Source: JADGOV01 sp963814355 (lineage in GTDB: Bacteria; Actinomycetota; Actinomycetes; JADGOV01). Taken from it: 64,000 nt of DNA. Below are positions 60,980 through 64,000 of the stretch, one piece after another (within the stretch, counting starts at the first letter, position 1; each line of letters opens with the position of its first letter). The notes beneath the pieces are model-generated. The model was given only the letters and a program-made list of their open reading frames with translations. It ran no database searches and was not told the DNA's origin. A program made the position numbers and the translations under genes. Location of the stretch: the NCBI GenBank assembly GCA_963814355.1, contig CAWFCZ010000002.1, forward strand, positions 62,001 to 126,000, in the 5' to 3' direction.

Positions 60980-61519
60980 TCAGCCGGCGGACCCTCGTAC
61001 GAATCGCGACACGGTCTCAGTCGGTTGGGAGATCGGTGCGCTGGACCGAACGTCGGTGCCGGTCTCACCGCTGCCGGGCAGCGCACGAAGCCCGGCGATC
61101 TCCTGCTCGAAGTCGGAGAGAGAGTCGAAGCAGCGGTAGACCGAAGCGAAACGAAGGTAGGCCACCTCATCCAACCGGCGAAGTGGCGCCAGCACGGCCA
61201 AGCCGACATCGTGGCTGGACACCTCTGCGGCGCCCTGCCCACGCACGGTCTCCTCCACGACGTGCCCCAGGAGAGCGAGGGCGTCGTCATCGACGGGTCG
61301 ACCCTGGCACGCCTTGCGGACTCCGATCAGTACCTTCCGGGTCGAGAAGGCTTCCCGTACGCCGGACCGCTTCACCACGACCAGCGCCGCGGTCTCCAGC
61401 GTCGTGAATCGTCGACCACACACCGGACAGGCTCGCCGTCGGCGAATTGCGGCGCCATCATCCGCCTCGCGGCTATCCAGCACCCGACTGTCCGGATGCC
61501 GACAGAAGGGACAACGCAC
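60980..61519 (-). CDS. nrdR: Transcriptional repressor NrdR
   Basis: 179 residues. Zinc ribbon MRCPFCRHPDSRVLDSRE...CPVCGRRFTT (four Cys) followed by the ATP-cone (VVVKRSGVREAFSTRKVLIGVRKACQGRPV). Senses ATP/dATP and represses ribonucleotide reductase genes, here the downstream nrdJ. Slightly longer than the usual 150-165 residues through a C-terminal tail. The GTG at 61519 is fixed by AAGGAGG 5 bases upstream; the frame upstream is unsupported. Confidence 0.95.
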   Translation of the reverse strand: MRCPFCRHPDSRVLDSREADDGAAIRRRRACPVCGRRFTTLETAALVVVKRSGVREAFSTRKVLIGVRKACQGRPVDDDALALLGHVVEETVRGQGAAEVSSHDVGLAVLAPLRRLDEVAYLRFASVYRCFDSLSDFEQEIAGLRALPGSGETGTDVRSSAPISQPTETVSRFVRGSAG

Positions 61520-61623
61520 GACGCCTCCTTCCCCTTCCGCCCGGTTACGTCGTCGGGGCGGCCAGCCGGTACGTCCGGCCACCGCCAAAGACGGAAACCG
61601 GTGGATATCCTGTGCACGTCTTG

Positions 61624-61669
61624 CCACAACCTGTGGAGAACTACATCTCTGTAACTACCAGATGTTGTG
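61624..61669 (-). promoter_or_regulatory. Candidate tandem NrdR boxes upstream of nrdR-nrdJ
   Basis: CCACAACCTGTGG (61624-61636, imperfect palindrome) and TACCAGATGTTGTG (61656-61669). Their centres are about 32 bp apart, the three-turn spacing usual for paired NrdR boxes, and they lie about 105 bp before the nrdR start. The individual matches to the NrdR consensus are only partial. Confidence 0.4.
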
Positions 61670-61712
61670 ACGGTAGGCCCGCGACGGCGATCTGGCAAGT
61701 CCGCCACGCAAG

Positions 61713-61795
61713 CAGTGGGGCTCCCGGCAGTGTGGTTTTCCCGGGCAGTGTGGTTTCCCGGCAGGGTGGTTTTCCCGGCAGGGTGGTTCCCCTGC
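61713..61795. repeat. Five imperfect 15-18 bp tandem repeats between nrdR and the LysM gene
   Basis: Units start at 61713, 61728, 61746, 61762 and 61779 and share CAG(T/G)G(T/G)GG(T)TTCCCGG. They fill most of the 360-bp gap 61520-61879, which otherwise holds the nrdR promoter region and NrdR box candidates. The units abut without spacers, so this is not a CRISPR array. Confidence 0.8.
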
Positions 61796-61879
61796 CGCCG
61801 CCGTAGGGCCCGGCGGGCGCCGCGGGGCGTAGGCGCAGGCACTCCCGGGGCGGTGACGGAGCGGTGCACGCGACACGTC

Positions 61880-62518
61880 TCACGGCACCCGCAGCGACTG
61901 TCCAGGTCGTATTTCGGCGCCGAGCCCGGAGTTGAGCCGCACCAAAGTGGCCATCGTGGCGCGCCGGTCTGCCTTGGGCGCGACCAAGCCGGCGATCTCC
62001 CACAGGGTCTGGCCCGGCTGCACGACCAGACTGGACGTGCTCGCGGAGCTATGGGCCGCAGCCCCGATGGCCCGGCCCCACGAGAAGGCGACGAGCAGCA
62101 ACGTCGCCAGCACCACGCCGACCACAACCCGTCCGCGGACGGTGAGTCGCAAACGGTGCGCCCGCTCGCGCCCACTGCCTGGCCCCGGGGAGCCGGCCGG
62201 CTCCAGGGCCGGCGGCCTGCCGAGATGCACCGCCCCGACGCTGCGGCTCGGCGACGCCACGACTTCCCATCGGGCGCCGGCCGGGCGCCGCGGGCGCCGC
62301 GGGCGCCGGGCGAACGGAGGTGTCACGCGCGGGCCGACGCCGGTCAGTTGTGGCTGACCGCCGCGGGAGCGCCGGGGCGGCGGCATCGGAAGGCACGGTC
62401 GGGCGGGCGGGCCGTCGTACGACTCGCGGGTCCCTTCCTCGGGCGCTACGTCCAACCGACGACCAGGCCGTCCCGGGCCGGGCCCCTGGGACGTTGGGGG
62501 CAACGTCGTCACCGTCAT
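61880..62518 (-). CDS. LysM-domain membrane protein, ChiZ/Rv2719c-like
   Basis: 212 residues. Pro/Arg-rich cytoplasmic part (1-130), one membrane helix (VVVGVVLATLLLVAFSWGRA), and a C-terminal LysM domain (VVQPGQTLWEIAGLVAPKADRR..., LNSGLGAEIRPGQSLRVP) outside the membrane that would bind peptidoglycan. Position, divergent from lexA and beside nrdR, equals that of the DNA-damage-induced Rv2719c of M. tuberculosis. ATG 62518 has GAGGAG 6 bases upstream. The two SOS boxes in the shared gap imply LexA control and a role in delaying division after damage (inferred). Confidence 0.85.
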   Translation of the reverse strand: MTVTTLPPTSQGPGPGRPGRRLDVAPEEGTRESYDGPPARPCLPMPPPRRSRGGQPQLTGVGPRVTPPFARRPRRPRRPAGARWEVVASPSRSVGAVHLGRPPALEPAGSPGPGSGRERAHRLRLTVRGRVVVGVVLATLLLVAFSWGRAIGAAAHSSASTSSLVVQPGQTLWEIAGLVAPKADRRATMATLVRLNSGLGAEIRPGQSLRVP

Positions 62519-62545
62519 GGCGGTCTCCTCATCACTCGATGGTGC

Positions 62546-62561
62546 TCGAACGTCTGTTCGA
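62546..62561. promoter_or_regulatory. SOS box 1 (LexA operator)
   Basis: TCGAACGTCTGTTCGA is a perfect match to the actinobacterial/Gram-positive LexA operator TCGAAC-N4-GTTCGA. It is 28 bp from the LysM gene start and so is placed to repress that gene. Confidence 0.92.
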
Positions 62562-62602
62562 GGAACGTTGTACCACGCGGCGACGACAGTAATCCGACAC
62601 GT

Positions 62603-62618
62603 TCGAACAGGTGTTTGA
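62603..62618. promoter_or_regulatory. SOS box 2 (LexA operator)
   Basis: TCGAACAGGTGTTTGA matches TCGAAC-N4-GTTYGA with both half-sites. It lies 57 bp downstream of box 1 and 94 bp before the lexA start, consistent with autoregulation of lexA. Confidence 0.9.
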
Positions 62619-62711
62619 GTTTTGTCGGTGTTGCGGGCTACGGTTCGGGTCAACATCAACCAGCTCGCGGCCGGCACTCGCGGTCGAGTCCGCTGAACCG
62701 GGAGGAGCGCC

Positions 62712-63497
62712 GTGACATCAGACCAGCCAGGTGGCCGTTCGACAGGTGGCCGTTCGACAGGTGGCCGCTCGACAGGTGGCCGCCGCGGCGCCCGCCGCGC
62801 ACCCGAGGGCGGCGACTCCGCGGCGCGCGTGTCGCGCTTGCCCGACGGCCTGCCAGACGCGGCCGGACTGACCCCGCGCCAACGCCGGGTGCTTGAGGTG
62901 ATCATGAACTCGGTCAGCCGCCGCGGGTATCCGCCCAGCATGCGGGAGATCGGCGAAGCCGTCGGCTTGACCAGCACGAGCAGCGTCGCCCACCAGCTGG
63001 CCGCGTTGCAACGGAAGGGCTTTCTCAAGCGCGACGCCAACCGGCCACGGGCGGTCGAGGTGGTGCAGTCCGCCGGCGGCCCCACCGGCTACGACGACAC
63101 AGCAGCGGGGGACCACGCGCCGGCGCCGGCCTACGTGCCGGTGGTCGGCCGGATCGCTGCCGGTGGACCGGTCCTCGCCGAGCAAGTCGTGGAGGACGTC
63201 TTCCCACTCCCCCGGCAGCTGGTCGGCGAGGGAGCACTGTTCCTGCTGCGGGTCACCGGCGACTCCATGATCGACGTGGCCATTACCGACGGGGACTGGG
63301 TGGTCGTTCGCCAGCAGGCCGTGGCGGACAACGGCGACATCGTGGCCGCCATGATCGATGGAGAGGCCACGGTCAAGACCTTCCAGCGGCGCGACGCTAC
63401 GGTGTCGCTCCTGCCGGCCAATCCGGCGTACCGTCCGATCAACGGTGCGGAAGCCACCATCCTGGGGAAAGTAACCGCGGTGCTTCGTCGGGTATGA
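62712..63497 (+). CDS. lexA: LexA repressor
   Basis: 261 residues. SOS regulator. An N-terminal extension of about 50 residues begins with three GGRST repeats; the winged helix follows (LTPRQRRVLEVIMNSVSRRGYPPSMREIGEAVGLTSTSSVAHQL). The self-cleavage site is A150-G151 (GRIAAGGP), with catalytic S185 (TGDSMID) and K222 (ATVKTF). GTG 62712 is preceded by GGGAGGAGC. Divergent from the LysM gene, sharing two SOS boxes. Confidence 0.97.
   Translation: MTSDQPGGRSTGGRSTGGRSTGGRRGARRAPEGGDSAARVSRLPDGLPDAAGLTPRQRRVLEVIMNSVSRRGYPPSMREIGEAVGLTSTSSVAHQLAALQRKGFLKRDANRPRAVEVVQSAGGPTGYDDTAAGDHAPAPAYVPVVGRIAAGGPVLAEQVVEDVFPLPRQLVGEGALFLLRVTGDSMIDVAITDGDWVVVRQQAVADNGDIVAAMIDGEATVKTFQRRDATVSLLPANPAYRPINGAEATILGKVTAVLRRV
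62731..62785. repeat. 15-bp tandem repeat in the 5' end of lexA
   Basis: GTGGCCGTTCGACAG at 62731 and 62746, GTGGCCGCTCGACAG at 62761, then a partial fourth unit. In frame it encodes repeated GGRST. Two units contain GTTCGA, the LexA half-site. Confidence 0.88.
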
Positions 63498-63595
63498 GCG
63501 CCAATCCTGCGCCGGCCGCCGCCAGGGGAGTATCGGGCCGCCCGTCGCGCATCGTCCGCGGACCGGCGACCTTCCTGACCGAGCCAGCGCCCATC

Positions 63596-64000
63596 TCAGT
63601 CGGCCGCCAGTTCCTCCATCAGCGTGCGGTACTGCTGCATGACCCGTCTCAGATCCTCCGTCGTGGCCTCCCGGCGCTCGTTCCGTTCATGGATGTCGTG
63701 CGCCGCGCGAAACCTCTCCAAGACATCGGAGTGCTCGGGCGCAAGGTCGACGGAGAGATCGCCGACCAGCTGGTCCCGATCCGAGGTCGGATACCCGCGC
63801 TCGGTCAGCACGTCGGTCACCAGCCGGTCCGCATCGCGTACCGCCACGTCGGGTCGGTCGACGAAGGCCGTTTGAATGGTGAGCCACCTGTCGCGGTAGC
63901 GCTCCTTGGCCTCGGGCGTCAGCGGAGCGACTCGGTAGGAGGCGCGATGCCGCTCGCGGGCCAACAAATCCGCCTCTGCCGCCCGGGTGCTGGCGCTTTC
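63596..64000 (-). CDS. Conserved protein of unknown function (5' end outside the window)
   Basis: At least 134 residues; the frame is open to the window edge, so the start is missing. The visible part is charged and helical: LTPEAKERYRDRWLTIQTAFVDRPDVAVRDADRLVTDVLTERGYPTSD followed by LSVDLAPEHSDVLERFRAAHDI. This motif set recurs in actinobacterial proteins of unknown function, often with a membrane segment further upstream (recollection, unverified). It converges with lexA across 98 bp. Confidence 0.75.
   Translation of the reverse strand, partial: ESASTRAAEADLLARERHRASYRVAPLTPEAKERYRDRWLTIQTAFVDRPDVAVRDADRLVTDVLTERGYPTSDRDQLVGDLSVDLAPEHSDVLERFRAAHDIHERNERREATTEDLRRVMQQYRTLMEELAAD

Noticed and set aside
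61713..61795. Possible CRISPR array
   Set aside because: Units are 15-18 bp and directly adjacent with no spacers; no cas genes in the window.

Overview
The window is a very G+C-rich chromosomal segment of an actinomycete. Support comes from the gene sets and their order (uvrB, coaE, rpsA, polA, a PdtaR-type ANTAR regulator, tRNA and pyk; hisI and trp genes; lexA beside a LysM gene, nrdR and nrdJ), from GTG and TTG starts, from SOS boxes of the TCGAAC-N4-GTTCGA type, and from many leaderless-type promoters. The genus cannot be fixed from the sequence alone. I see no prophage, IS element, CRISPR array or secondary-metabolite cluster; this is core chromosome.

Layout. 1-12971: partial TerC, a metallo-hydrolase, uvrB, coaE, rpsA with a clear terminator, a methyltransferase, a small nuclease-like gene surrounded by palindromes, polA, a thioesterase, a GNAT and a DUF554 protein. 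13003-19249: the branched-chain amino acid ABC operon livKHMGF (minus strand) with an oversized LivM. 19428-21610: pdtaR, a tRNA and pyk. 21821-29749: secreted subtilase and glutamate synthase gltBD. 29874-41248: a long minus-strand run with flotillin/NfeD, VIT1, lgt, trpA-trpB-trpC, a two-component system, a Trp-associated membrane protein, trpE and hisI. 41321-44858: unknown gene plus fahA, and a polyprenyl-phosphate sugar transferase. 45100-50831: principal sigma factor (region 1.1 in a different frame), acylphosphatase, thioesterase, DNA glycosylase, rRNA methylase, second sigma factor. 50873-54505: ABC exporter with a DesKR-like system. 54604-57905: zincin, msrA, frame-broken DUF4192 gene, GroES-like gene, unknown gene. 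58045-64000: nrdR-nrdJ, LysM protein, lexA and a partial unknown.

Working together: DNA metabolism and repair recurs (uvrB, polA, HhH-GPD glycosylase, lexA, nrdRJ), with lexA and the divergent LysM gene sharing two SOS boxes. Nitrogen and amino acid flow is the second theme (liv uptake, gltBD, trp, hisI, fahA). Translational coupling by ATGA/GTGA overlaps is frequent.

Most unusual features: (1) a family of five exactly 54-bp palindromic elements with conserved ends (RTGATCC ... GGATCAY) and variable but self-complementary arms, three of them around a gene with an AbiEi-like N-terminus and a PD-(D/E)XK-like C-terminus; (2) separation of sigma region 1.1 from the rest of the principal sigma factor by a one-base shift; (3) 15-bp in-frame minisatellites at the 5' ends of gltB, trpB and lexA; (4) a 430-residue internally duplicated membrane module fused to LivM; (5) a short-variable-arm tRNA with a leucine CAA anticodon.
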